A model generated the notes under the pieces. That model was given only the letters and a program-made list of their open reading frames with translations, did no database searches and was not told where the DNA came from. From Sordaria brevicollis (taxonomy: Eukaryota; Ascomycota; Sordariomycetes; Sordariales; Sordariaceae), in NCBI GenBank assembly GCA_033439795.1, contig JAUTDP010000007.1, positions 1,240,001 through 1,304,000 on the forward strand: a DNA stretch of 64,000 bases, written 5' to 3'. Shown one piece after another: positions 12,453 to 26,375 of the stretch. Both the position numbers and the translations under genes were made by a program. Each line of letters opens with the position of its first letter. The first letter of the stretch is position 1.

Positions 12453-15400
12453 ATATTCTATTAAAATATAAGGAAATTATATAAGAGAAGGAAATTATTA
12501 TTCGAATAAAAAGAGATTTATAATATTATAATAATTTAAAAACCGGGTAAGAATTTAAATGAGGATATTTATCGTCTATAGGGCGGTAAATATATTAGGG
12601 TAAATTATTTAAAAAAGGGGAGGGCGGTTATTTATATAAATAAGAAATAGAATTTTAGAAATTTAAATTTCTATATTAGAAAAGATTAAACCTTTATAAC
12701 GTTTAAGAATTTAAAAGAGTTATTAATTATTTATTCGATTTATTCCTTTATAAAAACGTATAAAATATTAAAATATAAATAAAGGTCTCCCCTTTTCGAA
12801 TTCTTCGAGGAAAAACCTTCGGTAAAATATTAAATTATAATTATCGGGGATTTCAATTTTTATTATCCTAATTGGGATTTAGAGAATAAAATTAGCCCGG
12901 GAGTTAAAAAATTCCTTATATAAGTACGATAATAGCGTATATAATTTATTACCCTTAGAGGGGAATTAATCCGTATAAATAACGTAATATAAAAAAAGAG
13001 AAATAAAATAATCGATTACGTATAAATAATATTAAAAATCGAAATTAAATATTAAGGGGCGTAATAGTACGAATAAACCGGTTCGGATTATTATCTTTAA
13101 GAAATTTAAATTTATATTAAAAAAAAAATTAGGAAAGTAAAAATAGAGGAAAATTATAATTAGAATTTAATAAATATAAAAAAGGTACGAAAAATAGCGT
13201 TATAACGGATTTTAATCCCGGCGAAAATCGATACGAAGGAGGAATTGGAATTTATATTCGATAAATTCGATAGAGAATTTATAAATATAATAGAAGAATT
13301 TATCCCGTACCGGAAAAAAAATCGAAGGAAAAGAGTAAAGTAATAAATATTAAAATATAAAATAGTAATAAAAAATATAAGGTAGAAATAGTAAAAATAG
13401 TATAAAGAAAGGATATTTTCGAATTAAATAGAATTCGTAGAAATATTAATAAAGAAAAGAAGAATTAATACGAAAATTTAATAAACGATATAGTAAAAAG
13501 GCGTCGAAAAGGCGTCGAAAAATTTAAATAAATTTTAAACTTTTAAAAAATAAACCTATATTTAAAACTATTTATTAATAGACCCGCTTAAATTCCTAAT
13601 TTTTAAATAATACGAAAAAATAGAAAAAATTGAAGATTATAATAATAAAGCGAATATTTTCGCCGAATACTTCTTCCCGAAAGTAAACGTCCTTACGGAT
13701 TATTTACCCGATTAGACCTTTCCTTTAAATACCGGCGATTCGTTATTTATTAACGAATTAATTACCGAGGAAGATATTTAAAATATTTTATTTCGAATAA
13801 TTCCGAATAAAATACCGGATGTCGATTAATATTCGAATAAATTTTTAAAAATTTGTAAAGAATTATTCTAAAAAATTATAATTATTTTCGCGGTTGCGAA
13901 TTTTCGTTTTGGATATTTTTTATAACGGTTTAAAAATACGAAAATAATTATTTTTAAAAAATTAAAAAAACCCGCTATATAATAAAAATTAATTGGCGCG
14001 TAGAAATTAATTTCATTATTAAATAACGTCGGGAAAATCTTCGAAGCGTTTATTATTAAAAAATTTATTTAAATTGCAGAAAAATTTAACCTCTTATTAA
14101 AGGGTTAAATAAATAATTGGGTAAACTGTTTAACCGAATTTACTATTTATATCGTTACGGATATTATATATATAATTTAGAAATTCGGAACCGTTATATT
14201 ATTAATACTCTTTAATTTTAAAGGCGTATTCGATAAAATTAATTATAAATAATTATTATATACCCTATAACAAATGCGATTTTTATAATAAATTTTCGAA
14301 TAAATAGCGAATTTCGTTAATGGACGAAGAAATTCCTTTTTCTTCGACGACGAAATATCTATTCCCTATATTATAGAAATTAAAATACTCTAAAACTTCC
14401 CCCTTTCTTTAATTCTTTTTATTTTCTTTATTACTTTATTATACTATAAATTAATTACGGTTAAAAATATAATTATAATCGGTTTCGCCGATAATATTAA
14501 TATTATTACTATAACGAAAATTATTAAAGAGAATTATAAGATATTTTAAACGGTATAAAAAATTTACTCCGAATAAGTAAAGGAAAGAAATATAGAATTC
14601 GAAATGAATAAAACGGAATTAATATATTTTATACGGACGAAAATATTAAAAATAAAAACTCTTTAATTCGGGGATATTATATTTCGACCGACGGAATCGA
14701 TAAAATTTTTAAGCGTTTAATTAAATTATAAATTTAATTATCGAACCTACGTAAAAGTTATTAAAAAGAAAATAAAAATTTAAACGAATACGTTAATTTA
14801 ATTAATTATAAAAATTTGGGGTTATTCCTTCGTTCGTATAAAAGAGATTTATATTAAATATATTCGAAATACGATTATATATAAAATTTTAGTTTTCTAT
14901 TAACCGATAAAAGTATATAATAAATCCCGAAGGATAATAATCGGATTAATTAAATATTAAATTAAATATTTAAAAATCGTCGCCGGGGCGTATAAAGTTA
15001 CGCCGGTATAAAATTTTAAAACGGAAATTTTTTACCTATTATTCAACTTCTATTTTAATAAATGGATAAAGGTTTTCGAAGAGAAATTCGCCCGTATAAA
15101 TTAAATTAAATTCGTTTAAAGAATAGTAACCTAAGTAATTAATTATATTTAAATAAAACGAATAAAAAATCGATTATTTATTAATAAATTAAAAAACGGT
15201 ATTATTAAAATTAAATAAATAGAAGAATAAATACTAATAAAGAACTTTATAACGATTATAGTAGGACTACCCTTAATAATAAATATACCCGTTTAATTAT
15301 TATAACCGCCGGAATTTTTAACCCTCAATCGAAAAATATAATTAAAAAACGTTATAAAGAGAGAATAAGTATTATATTATAATTATTAATTAATAATAAT

Positions 15401-15880
15401 AATAACTAAATTAAATTAGCGGTATAAATTTACGATTATTAACTTTGATTTAAAATCTAATAATATTATAATAAAACGGTATATAATCGGTTAAAAAAAA
15501 AAGAAACGGAAAAAAACCTAACCTTCGGAAAATAATAAGGATTATTATTTATTAACGAAAGTAAAAAATTCCCTCCTCGTTTAAACGAAAATAAAAGTAA
15601 TCGGCCTTAAAGCTTTCTTTTTTTAAAGGAAAATCTTCAATATTAATATTCCTATTTATTCGTACGGATTAAAACGAAAGACGTTCTACCATATTATATT
15701 CGAATATTTCCGGATAATAAATATATAATTTATAATAACCAATTAGCCGTAAACGTAAGAATAATTCTAAATTTATTTAAATAATAGAATTAAAACTAAA
15801 AGAATTTTATTATAAGCACTTTAATTAGGACGATTAAATAAATACCGCTTAATAATCGAATTAAAAGAAGAATAGCGAAA
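12453..15880 (+). pseudogene. LINE ORF2 remnant in L3
   Basis: Complete-length but broken ORF2. The endonuclease motif reads GDFNFYYPNWDLE at about 12847-12885, one of the few copies where the Trp codon is still TGG. The RT box reads GFADN near 14480-14494. The C-terminal region with the TK-x-x-NSLLV segment and the degraded Cys/His cluster lies at 15555-15700. Stops throughout. Confidence 0.85.
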
Positions 15881-16147
15881 CGAATTCGCTCGCTACTTTT
15901 AATTTTCTTTTCTTCTTTTTTTTTTACTTTTATTTATTAATATATTAAAACGAAGAGGGGGGGAGGATTTTTATTTAATTAAGAATTTAATAAATTACGA
16001 AAGCGATAATTTATTTAATTATTATTTCTTTTTACGATTAATTAAAACCTTTAGTATTTTATTATTATTAGTGATTAAACGGTTTTATGCGTCGAATTAA
16101 CGAATATATTAACGTATAATATTAATTACGAATTAATATTAAATAAA

Positions 16148-17119
16148 TTAATTATTATTAGTAGGAATAAAATTAATAGAACGAATAGCCAACGAATTAA
16201 TTTTTATTAAAGAATTATTATAGGAAAGTATACGAATACCGTCATTATTTTAAAGAATTTTACTATTATTATTACAAAGTAAATTATTATTACTATTATA
16301 GAATAAACTCCTATTATTATTATAGGGGATATTACCCAAAAGAATACGACCGCCGATTAAATTATTTTTATTAAAAAAGAAGAATTCGCGATAGCCCTTT
16401 TAAAAATAATTATTAACCGATTATTTTCTATAGTAAATAAATTATTTAAAGGTACCGGTAAAGCCGTCGTTAATAAAACGAAGGCGGATTACGCCGGTAA
16501 ATTCTTTAACGATAATACGGAGGTAAATAAAATAGTCGCGGAATTTATTATTAATTAAATTTTTAATAATAACCTTCTTTTAAAAAATATTATAAAGATT
16601 ATAAAAACTACGAAGCGTATTAATTATATAACGCAAAATCGTTAAAATATATTAAATAGTTTAATTAAATTTATTTAAAAACGAATTAAAATAAAAAACG
16701 TTAATAATATAAAGGATAGTAATTTATTTAAGTAATTAAGGATATAGTAAATCGATTTAATAATACCCTTTATATAAATATTATAACCTAAGACGGTTAA
16801 AAAAACGAAAAAGGCTTTAATTAATTAAAGGGTATAAGCGAAATATAGGGGAATATAGATACGGTTTTAAAAAAATTAATATAAAGATAGAATATAATAG
16901 AGGGAGGACTTACCCTTTTTCTAATATATAAAAAAATTTATTATTAATAAGGAATTTAATAATATATTCGAAATTAATTTTAATATCGGTATTAATTATA
17001 TTAAATATAAAGGTTAGCGAAGGAAAATAAAGGGGAAATAAATTTTCACTTTTATTTTCGTCGGAAGTTTTTATTATTTTACGGAACGCTTTAACGCGTT
17101 TTTAACGGGGAATAACTAT
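16148..17119 (-). pseudogene. Antisense ORF of LINE L3 (972 nt)
   Basis: Same reverse-strand frame as in L2, exactly 972 nt from the start-equivalent codon at 17119 (now ATA) to TAA at 16148. The Asn-rich C-terminus is visible at 16200-16330. Confidence 0.55.
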
Positions 17120-17492
17120 TTCGAATCGATTATTATTATTATTAAAGGAAAGAAAAGTTTAAAAAAGTTTAAAAAATAGGGGGTTTTTATATTTAAAGGA
17201 AGGAAATCTTTACATTAATATAAATTATAATAAAAATATAATTATTATAAAGAGAAAAAGAGAATAAAAGGAATAAAAGAAAATTTAATAATTAAGAGGT
17301 TTAATAACGGTTAAAAAAGGAAATAGGTAAGAGAGCGGAAAGCGGAAGGCGGTAGTAAATAGAAAATAGAATAACGGATTAAAAAAATAAAACGGTTTAA
17401 TATTTTTACGTAATAGTAAATAGAAGGGATAAGATAGATATTAATTGTGTAAGCGGTAGGTATATATTGCGATCGTAAAACGCCGAAAAAGC

Positions 17493-17512
17493 GGCGCGGA
17501 TAGGTCCGCGCT
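17493..17512 (+). other. 3'-end hairpin of LINE L3
   Basis: ggcgcgga-tagg-tccgcgct: an 8-bp stem with only the last base changed. A second stem, cgccg/cggcg, overlaps it upstream at 17481-17496. Confidence 0.6.
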
Positions 17513-17637
17513 AGGAATTATAGCCGGGGTTTTTATCCGGGGCGCTTAACGCTTACGGTTTTATTTTATAGAGAATCGGAGATAAACCCTATATTATATT
17601 AGCGTTATAGATTTAGCTAGGGAATAAGAATCTTACT

Positions 17638-18930
17638 TAAAGGATTTTAACAATTTAAAGAAGATAATCCTATAGGAATTATAAAAAAACGTTAAAGAAG
17701 TATTAAAAATATAGGTCGGAATTATAAAGGACGTTTTTCCTAAAATTAAATTTATCCCTTAATATATTATAATTATTACCCCCCCTTTAAAAATACTCTC
17801 CGTTAATTACAATTATACTTTCCTTATTTAAAGTATTATAATCGATATTTAATATTCGAAATAAATAAATAAAGAAATTAAAATTCAAATTAAAAAAATA
17901 TTTTATAATTTAAAAACCGGTACCTTTAATATTATACGAATTATTATAAAATTATTTACGACCGGAAATTATAGAATTATATTTAATAATATTATACGTA
18001 AATAATATTAATAATATTAAATTTAAATTAAAAAAGTCTTTAGCGAAAAAACGTTCGTATTTTTAAATATTATTACGTTAATCGTTAAAAGGTTCCTTTA
18101 AACAAATATCGCCGAATATATAAGAATAGAAAATATTACTTATAAAATATAGTAAGCGAATTCGAACGTTTTTATTATTAAAATATACTTATAAAAAAAG
18201 AAAATTGGCGAAGATAAAGGATTTTTTATAATAAAGGTTGCAATTATAAAAATAGCCGAAATTTTCCGTAAAGGATTCCTCCTTTAAGAAGGTGGTATAT
18301 ATATTTGCGAACCGTTTACCTCTTTGGCTAATATTTAATAATATTTTATTTATTAGGGTATAAAATATTTAAAGAAATTTTATTATAATATTAACGTTTA
18401 TAAACATTACGGTAAGGATAAATATAATAAAGACCGCTTTAGAAAAGCGAATTACCCGTTTAATAAAAATAAATTATTAATTTTTTATATTCTATATAGA
18501 AAGTATAGGTATTACGCTTTCGAAAAAAAAGTATACCCCTTTTTTAAGAAAATTATTATAAAAGTTACTATAGCGTATATTAAAAGGTTATATTCTTTTA
18601 TATATTAGAAAGACCCTAAGAGAAATATTATATTAGAATTAATAGTAATAAAGGACGATAGGGATATCGATTTCCTTAATACCCCCCTTATTATTTATAT
18701 TATTATTATTTATAAAAGGGAGTTTAAAAGCGGAAATAAAGGCTATACCTATAAATGGATTAACGGGCCTTCTATTAAACCGAAATTAGTAATTAAAAGT
18801 TTAATAAATATATTTATAAATTCTTAGGGCTCGAATATTCGGAGCGGCGCCGATTTAATCGCCGCTATTAAATTAATTACTTAAAAAGAAAAAATTCTTA
18901 TTCCTATTCCGCTTACGGGGTTAAAAAATA
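17638..18930 (+). pseudogene. LINE ORF1 remnant in L4
   Basis: Begins at the KKDFNDLKK-like segment, passes through the zinc-knuckle region (about 18370-18560) and ends in the Thr/Pro-rich tail near 18900. Broken by stops; the first 140 or so codons are missing. Confidence 0.75.
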
Positions 18931-18964
18931 TTCCCTTATAAAATAATTAATAGTCTAATTAAAA

Positions 18965-19650
18965 ATATTTTATTAGAATATAGGGAAATTGTACGAAAGA
19001 GGGAAATTACTACTCGAATAGGAAGAAATTTATAATATTATAGCGATTTAAAAGCCGGGTAGATATTTGAACGAAAATATTTATTATTTATAGGGTAATA
19101 AATATATCGGGGTAAATTATTTAAAAAAAGGGGAGGGTTGTTATTTACGTAAATAAGAAATAAAATTTTAAAGATTTAAATTTCTATATTAAAAAAGATT
19201 AAACCTTTATAACGTTTAAGAATTTAAAAGAGTTATTAATTATTTATTTAATTTATTCCTTTATTAAAATATATAGAATACCGGAATACGAATAAGGGTT
19301 TCCCTTCTTCGAATTCTTCGAAAAAAAACCCCCGGCAAAATATTAAATCGTAACCGTCGGGGATTTTAACCTCTATTATCCTAATTAGGATTTAAAGAAT
19401 AAGATTAATTTAAAAACCGAAAAATTCCTTATATAAATATAATAGTAATATATATAATTTATTACCTTTAAAGGGGAATCGACCTATATAAGTAATGTAA
19501 TATAAGAAGAGAAAAATAAAATAATTAATTATATATAAATAATATTAAGAATTAAAATTAAATATTAAGGGGCGTAATAGTATAAATAAACCGGTTTAAA
19601 TTATTATTTTTAAAAAATTTAAATTTATACCGGAAGAAAGATTAAAAAAA
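18965..19650 (+). pseudogene. LINE ORF2 remnant in L4, endonuclease part
   Basis: Here the endonuclease domain reads best in one phase: a QNIGK-like start (18965), then YNIIAI-stop-KPG near 19035-19065 (the usual DIIAIQEPG box), and VGDFNLYYPN at about 19350-19385. L5 has inserted about 270 bp further on. ORF2 continues at 23849 and, after L6, at 46110. Confidence 0.85.
19638..19650. repeat. Target-site duplication of L5, left copy
   Basis: aagattaaaaaaa, repeated at 23836-23848 on the far side of L5. The A-rich site makes the exact end uncertain by one or two bases. Confidence 0.75.
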
Positions 19651-22075
19651 AGAAAAGAAGGATTAACGCGAAAGCTCAATAAGCGATATAGCGAGAAGGC
19701 GTCGAAAGGGCGTCGAAGAATTCAAGTGAATTTTAAACCTTCGAAAGATGGGCCCGTACCCGAAGCTATTTACCGGTAGACCCGCCCAAATTCCTAGTTT
19801 TTAAATAATACGAGGGAGTAGAAGAAATCGAAGATTATAGCGGTAAGGCGAATATTTTCGCCGAACGTTTCTTCCCAAAGGTAAATATCCCTACGGACTA
19901 TTTACCCGATTAAACCCTTCCCTTAAATATTAGCAATTCGTTATTTATTAACGAATTAATTACTGAGGAGGATATTTAAAAAATTTTATTTCGGATAGCT
20001 CCGAATAAGGTATTAGGCGTCGATTAGTATTCGAATAAATTTTTAAAAATTTATAGGGAATTATTCCGAAAAATTATAACCGCTTTCGCAATTGCGAATT
20101 TTCGTTTTGGGCATTTCCTATAGCGGTTTAAGAATGCGAAAGTAATCGTTTTTAAAAAGTTAGGAAAAACCGCCGTATAATAAAAGTTAGCCGGCGCGTA
20201 GAAGCTAATTTTATTATTAAATAACGTTAGGAAAATTTTCGAAGCGTTCGTCGTTAAAAAATTTATTTAAATTACGGAAGAATTTAACTTCTTATTAAAG
20301 GGTTAAATAAATAATTAGGTAAGCCGTTCGACCGAATTTATAATTTATATCGTTACGAATATTATATATACAGTTTAAAAATTCGGAGCCATTATATTAC
20401 TAATACTTTTTAATTTTAAAAGTGTATTTAATAGAATTAATTATAAGTAATTATTATATACCCTATAGGAAATACGATTTTTATAATAAATTTTCGAGTA
20501 AATAGCGAATTTCGTTAATAAACGAAGAGGTTTCTTCTTTTTCGACGACGAAATATCCACTCCTTATATTATAAAAACTAAAATACTTTAAGGCTCCTTT
20601 TTTTCTTTAATTTTTTTTATCCTCTTTATTACTTTATTATATTATAAATTAATTACGGTTAAAAATATAATTATAATTAGCTTCGCTAATAATATTAATA
20701 TCGTTATTATAATGAAAATTATTAAAGAGAATTGTAGGATATTTTAAATAATATAGGAAATTTATTTTAAATAAATAAGGGAGAGAAATATAGAATTCGA
20801 AGTAAATAAAACGGAGTTAATATATTTTACGCGGACGAGGGTATTAAGAATAGAGATTTTTTAATTCGGGGATATTATATTTCGATTAACGGAATCGATA
20901 AAATTCTTAAGCGTTTAATTAAACCGTAAATTTAATTATTAAACCTACGTAAAGGCTATTAAAAAAAAAATAAAAATTTAAATAAATACATTAATCCGGT
21001 TAGCCGTAAAGATTTAAAGTTATTCCTTCGTTCGTACGAAAGAGATTTATATTAAATATATTCGAAGTATAATTATATATAAAGCTTTAATTTTTTATTA
21101 ATTAATAAAAATATATAATAAACCCCGAAGGATAATAATCGGATTAATTAAATATTAAATTAAATATTTAAAAATCGTCGTTAAAGTATATAAGGTTACG
21201 CTAATATAGAATTTTAAAACGGAAATTTTTTGCCCGCTATTTAATTTCTATTTTAATAAACGGGTAAAGGCTTTCGAAGAGAAATTCGCCCGTATAAATT
21301 AAATTAAATTCGTTTAAGGAATAGTAATTTAAATAATTAATTATATTTAAATAAAACGAATAAAAAATCGATTATTTATTAATAAATTGGAAAGTAATAT
21401 TATTAAAATTAAATAAACGGAGGAATAAATATTAACGGAGAATTTTATAGCGATTATAGCGGAATTACCTTTGGTAATAGGTATATCCGTTTAATTATTA
21501 TAACTGCTAGAACTTTTAACTTTCGATTAAGAAGTATAATTAAAAAACGCTATAAAAAGAGAATAGGTATTGCGCTATAATTATTAATTAGCGGTAATAA
21601 TAATTAAATTAAATCGGCGGTATAAATTTATAATTATTAATTTCAACCCGAAGTTTAATAATATTACAATAAAATAGTATATAATCGGTTAGAAAAAGAA
21701 GAAACGGAAGAGAATTTAACCTTTAAAGGACGATAAAAATTATTATTTATTAACGAAAGCGAAAAATTCCTTCTTCGTTTAAATAAGAACGGAGGTAATT
21801 AACTTTAGGGCTTTCTTTTTTTAAAGGAGAGTCCCCGATATTAATACCCTTATTTATTCGTATAAATTAGGACGGAAAATATTCTATTATATTACGTTCG
21901 AATATTTTTGGATAATAAATATATAATTCGTAATAACCGATTAACTATAAATGTAAGAATAATTCTAAATTTATTTAAATGATAAAATTAAGGCCGAAAG
22001 AATTTTATTATAAATATTTCGGTTAGGATAATTAAATAAATACTATTTAATAATCGAATTAAAAGAAGAGTAGTA
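19651..22075 (+). pseudogene. LINE ORF2 remnant (RT and C-terminus) in L5
   Basis: Lacks the endonuclease. The RT catalytic box reads SFANNINI near 20680-20705 (two Asp-to-Asn changes). The C-terminal segment with the degraded Cys/His cluster lies at 21750-21900. Confidence 0.8.
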
Positions 22076-22344
22076 AAATAAATTCGTTCGCTATTTTTAA
22101 TTTTCTTTTTTTCCTTTTCTTTTACTTTTATTTACTAATATATTAAAACGAAAACGGGGGAGGATTTCTATTTAATTAAGAATTTATTAGGTTACGAAAG
22201 CGACGATTTATTTAATTATTACTTTTTTTTATAATTAATTAAAGCTTTTAATATTTTATTATTATTAGCGAATAAACGGTTTTATTTATCGAATTAATAA
22301 ATATATTAATATATAGTATTAATTACGAATTAATATTAAATAAA

Positions 22345-23316
22345 TTAATTATTATTAATAGGAATAGGATTGGTAAAACGAATAGCCGGCGAATTAATTT
22401 CTATCGGAAAATTATTATAGGAAAATATATAAATATTATTATTATTCGGGGGAATTCTACTATTATTATTACAAAATAAATTATTATTACCGTTACGGGG
22501 TAAATTATTATTACTATTATAAGGGATATTATTTAAAAGAATATAACCGCCGATTAAATTATCCTTATTAAAAAGGAAGAATTCGCAATAACCTTTTTAA
22601 AAATAATCGTTAATTAATTATTTTCTATAGCGAATAAATTACTTTAGGGTATTAATAAAGCCGTCGTTAATAAGGTAAAGGCGAATCGCGTTAGTAAATT
22701 CCTTAATAACGATATAGAAGCGGATAAAATAATCGTAGAATTCGTTATTAATTAGGTCTTTATTAACGACCTTTTTTTAAAAAATATTACGGAAATTATA
22801 AAAGCCGTAAAGTATATCGATTATATAATACGAAACCACTAAAATATATTAAGTAACCTAATTAAATTTATTTAAAAATAAATTAGAATAAGAGACATTA
22901 ATAATATAGAAAATAATAATTTATTTAGGTAATTAGGGATATAATAAATTAATTTAATAATAATTTCTATATAAGTATTATAATCCGGGATAATCGGGAA
23001 GGAGAGAAAGGCCTTAATTAATTAAAAGGTATAGGCGAAATACAGGGGAATACGGATACGGCTTCGGAAAGGTTAGCGTAAGGATAAAATATAATAGAAG
23101 GAAAATTTACCTTTTTTCTAATATATAGAAGAATTTATTATTAATAAAACGTTTAATAATATATTCGAAATTAATTTTAATATCGGTATTAACCGTATTA
23201 AATATAAGGGTTAATAAAAGAAGGCGAAAAGGAAACGAATTTTCGCCCTTATTTTTATTAAAAGTTTTTATTATTTTACGGAGCGCTTTAACGTATTTTT
23301 AATAGGGAGTAGCTAT
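22345..23316 (-). pseudogene. Antisense ORF of LINE L5 (972 nt)
   Basis: Reverse-strand frame, again exactly 972 nt from the start-equivalent codon at 23316 (ATA) to TAA at 22345. Asn/Ser-rich C-terminus at 22390-22530. Confidence 0.55.
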
Positions 23317-23848
23317 TTCGAATCGATTATTATTATTAAAAGAAGGAAAAATTTAAAAAAACCCGGGGGGATAAAGGGTTTTTATATTTAAAAAAAGGAA
23401 ATTTTTACGTTAATATAAACCGTAATAAAAACGTAACCGTAATAAGGGGAGGAAAAAAATAAAAAGAATAAAGGAAGGTTTAATAATTAAAAAATTTAAA
23501 AGTAATTAAAAGGGTAAATAAATAGGGGAATAGAAGGCGGAAAGTAATAGTAAATAAAGGACGGGATAGCGGATTAGGAAAGCGGAACGATTTAATATTC
23601 TAACGTAATAGTAAATAAAAGGGATGAGACGGATATTAATCGCGTTGGCGGTAGGTGTGTATTACGATTATAGATTGTTGAAGAAGCGGCGCGGATAAGT
23701 CCACGCCGAAAAATATAGCCGGGGTTTTTATCCGGGGCGCTTAACGCCTACGGTTTTATCCTACGGGGAATCGGAAATAGACCCTATACTATATTAACGC
23801 TATAGATTTAACTAGGGAATAAGAATCTTACTTTTAAGATTAAAAAAA

Positions 23849-25239
23849 TAAATTAAAGGAAAATTATAATTAGAATTTAATAAATATAAAAAAGGTATAA
23901 GAGGCGGTATTATAATAAATTTCAATTTCGGCGAAGATTAATACAAAAGAGGAATTAGAATTTATATTTAATAGGTTCGATAAAGAATTTATAAATATAG
24001 CGGAAAAATTCGTTCTATATTAAAAAAAAGGTTAAAGGAGAAGAGCGAAATAATAAATATTAAAATATAAAATAGCGATAAAAAATACGAAGTAGAAATA
24101 GTAAAAATAATATAAAGAAAGAATATCTTCGAATTGGGTAAAATTCGTAGAAGTATTAATAAAAAAAAAAGGATTAATATAAAAGTTTAATAAATAATAT
24201 AGCGAAAAAGCGTTAAAAAGGCGTCGAAAAATTTAAATAAATTTTAAACCTTCGAAAAATAAATTTATATTCGAAGCTATTTATTAATAGACCCGCTTAA
24301 ATTCTTAATTTTTAAATAATATAAGGGAATAGAAGAAATCGAAAATTATAGTAATAAAGCGAATATTTTCGTTAAACGTTTCTTCCCGAAAATAAACGTC
24401 TTTATAAATTATTTATTTAATTAAACCCTTCCCTTAAATATTAATAATTCGTTATTTATTAACGAATTAATTACTAAAGAGGATATTTAAAATATTTTAT
24501 TTCGGATAATTCCGAATGAAGTATTAGGCGTCGATTAATATTCGAATAAATTTTTAAAAATTTATAAAGAATTATTCCGAAAGGCTATAACCGCTTTTGT
24601 AATTACGAACTTTCGTTTTAAATATTTCTTATAGCGGTTTAAAAACGCGAAAGTAATTGTTTTTAAAAAATTAAGAAAAACCGCCGTATAATAAAAATTA
24701 ACCGGCGCGTAAAAGCCAATTTTATTATTAAATAATATTAAGAAAATCTTCGAAACGCTTATTATTAAAAGATTTATTTAAACCGTAGAAAAGTTTAACC
24801 TTTTATTAAAAGGTTAAATAAATAATCGAATAAACTATTCGACCGAATTTATTATCCGTATTATTATAGATATTATATATATAGTTTAAAAATTCGGAGC
24901 TATTACGTTATTAATATTCTTTAATTTTAAAAACGTATTCGATAAAATTAATTATAAGTAATTATTATATATTTTATAAAAAATATAATTCCTATAATAA
25001 ATTTTCGAATAAATAGCGAATTTCGTTAATGGACGAAGAAATTCTTTTTTTTTCGACGATAAAATTTTTATTCCTTACGTTATAAAAATTAAAATACCCT
25101 AAAATTCCCCCCTTTCCTTAATTCTTTTTATCCTTTTTATTATTTTATTATATTATAAATTAATTATAGTTAAAAATATAATTATAATCGGCTTTACCAA
25201 CGATATTAATATTATCGTTATAATGAAGATTACCGAAGA
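23849..25239 (+). pseudogene. LINE ORF2 remnant in L4, RT part
   Basis: RT fingers and palm. The catalytic box reads GFTNDINI near 25189-25212 in place of GFADDINI. The frame is cut by L6 within a few codons of this box and continues at 46110. Confidence 0.85.
25224..25239. repeat. Target-site duplication of L6, left copy
   Basis: tgaagattaccgaaga, an exact 16-bp match to 46094-46109, nearly 21 kb away. It marks the two ends of the composite L6 insertion within the L4 RT region. Confidence 0.9.
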
Positions 25240-25758
25240 AGTAAGATTCTTATTCCCTAATTAAATTTATAACGCTAATATAGTATAGGGTCCATCTCCG
25301 ATTCTCCGTAGGATAAAACCGTAAGCGTTAAGCGCCCCGGATAAAAACCCCGGCTATAATTCCCGGCGCGGACCTATTTACGCCGCTTTTTCGGCATTTT
25401 ACAATCGCAATATATATTTACCGCCAACGTAATTAATATCCATTTTATTCCTTCCATTTACTATTATATAAAAATATTAAACCGTTCCGCTTTCTTAATC
25501 CGCTATTTTATCCTTTTATTTACTACCGTTTTCCGCTTTCCGCTCCTTTATTTATTTACTTTTTTAATTATTATTAAATTTCCTAATTATTAAATTTTCT
25601 TTTATTCTTTCTATCCTTTTCCTCTTTTTATAATAATTACGTTTCTATTATAATTTATATTAACGTAAAGATTTCCTTCCTTTAAATATAAAAACCCTTT
25701 ATCCTTTAGGCTTTTTTAAATTTTTCTTTCCTTTAATAATAATAATAATCGATTTAAA

Positions 25759-26365
25759 ATAATTATTCTCCGTTAAAAATACGTTAAAGTATTCCGTAAA
25801 ATAATAAAAATTTCCGACGAAGATAAGGGCGAAAATTTATTTCCCTTTTGCCTTCTTTCGCCGACCTTTATATTTAATATAATTAATACCGATATTAAAA
25901 TTAATTTTAAATATATTATTAAACGCTTTATTAATAATAAATTTTTTTATATATTAGAAAAAGGGTAAATCTTCTTTCCGTTACGTTTTATTTTCGTATT
26001 AATTTTTCCGAAATTATATCCGTATTCCTTTATATTTCGTTTATATTCTCTAATTAATTAAAGCCCTTTTCGCCTTCTTAATTGTCCCGGGTTATAATAT
26101 TTATATAAAGGCTATTATTAAATCGATTTATTATATTTCTAATTACCCGAATAAATTGCTATTTTCTATATTATTAATATTTCCTATTTTAATTCGTTCT
26201 TAAATAAATTTAATTAGGCTATTTAATATATTTTAGCGGTTTCGTATTATATAATTAATATATTTCGCGGTTTCTATAATTTCTGTAATATTTTTTAAGA
26301 GAAGGTCGTTATTAAAAACCCAATTAATAGCGAATTCCGCGACTATTTTATCCGCTTCTAAATCG
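25759..26365 (+). pseudogene. Antisense ORF of LINE L6, first part
   Basis: Start-equivalent codon at 25759 (ATA). 607 nt are read before L7 interrupts. The remaining 365 nt lie at 33357-33721 and join in phase, total 972. A clear run SDEDKGENLFPF is readable near 25825. The three reverse-element frames were compared here over the first 85 codons: about 2 stops in this frame against about 5 and 11 in the others. Confidence 0.6.
26346..26365. repeat. Target-site duplication of L7, left copy
   Basis: 20-bp site in L6 (ttttatccgcttctaaatcg), repeated with two differences at 33337-33356. Removing L7 and one copy restores both the L6 sequence and the phase of the antisense frame. Confidence 0.9.
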
Positions 26366-26375
26366 TTTAAAAAAA

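Larger units (their letters stand above)
11675..17637 (+). mobile_element. LINE copy L3, 5'-truncated
   Basis: Plus-strand copy of 5.96 kb starting inside ORF1 (acgcctgtag, equivalent to about 27345 in L7) and ending with aataagaatcttactt. It abuts L4 directly; the tail of L3 and the start of L4 share a short cttactt sequence. No convincing duplication was found for it alone. Confidence 0.85.
17638..19650 (+). mobile_element. LINE copy L4, first segment
   Basis: Plus-strand copy, 5'-truncated by about 460 bp (starts inside ORF1). It is interrupted at 19650 by L5, resumes at 23836, is interrupted again at 25239 by L6, and finishes at 46094-49216. The three pieces total about 6.54 kb, the length expected for this truncation point. 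Confidence 0.9.
19651..23835 (+). mobile_element. LINE copy L5, 5'-truncated, inserted in L4
   Basis: A 4.2-kb plus-strand copy that starts between the endonuclease and RT domains and ends with aataagaatcttactt. Its first 200 bp (19670-19870) are less mutated than other copies, with more TpG and CpA surviving. Confidence 0.9.
23836..25239 (+). mobile_element. LINE copy L4, second segment
   Basis: L4 resumes after L5 with the shared 13-bp site and carries the middle of ORF2, up to a point just after the RT catalytic box, where reverse-strand L6 has inserted. Confidence 0.9.
25240..26365 (-). mobile_element. LINE copy L6, 3' segment (full-length copy in three pieces)
   Basis: Reverse-strand copy whose 3' end (gtaagattcttattccc) starts here. 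It is interrupted by L7 at 26365 and by G1 at 37469, and its 5' end is at 46093. The three pieces sum to about 6.97 kb, the same as L7 and L10. Confidence 0.9.
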
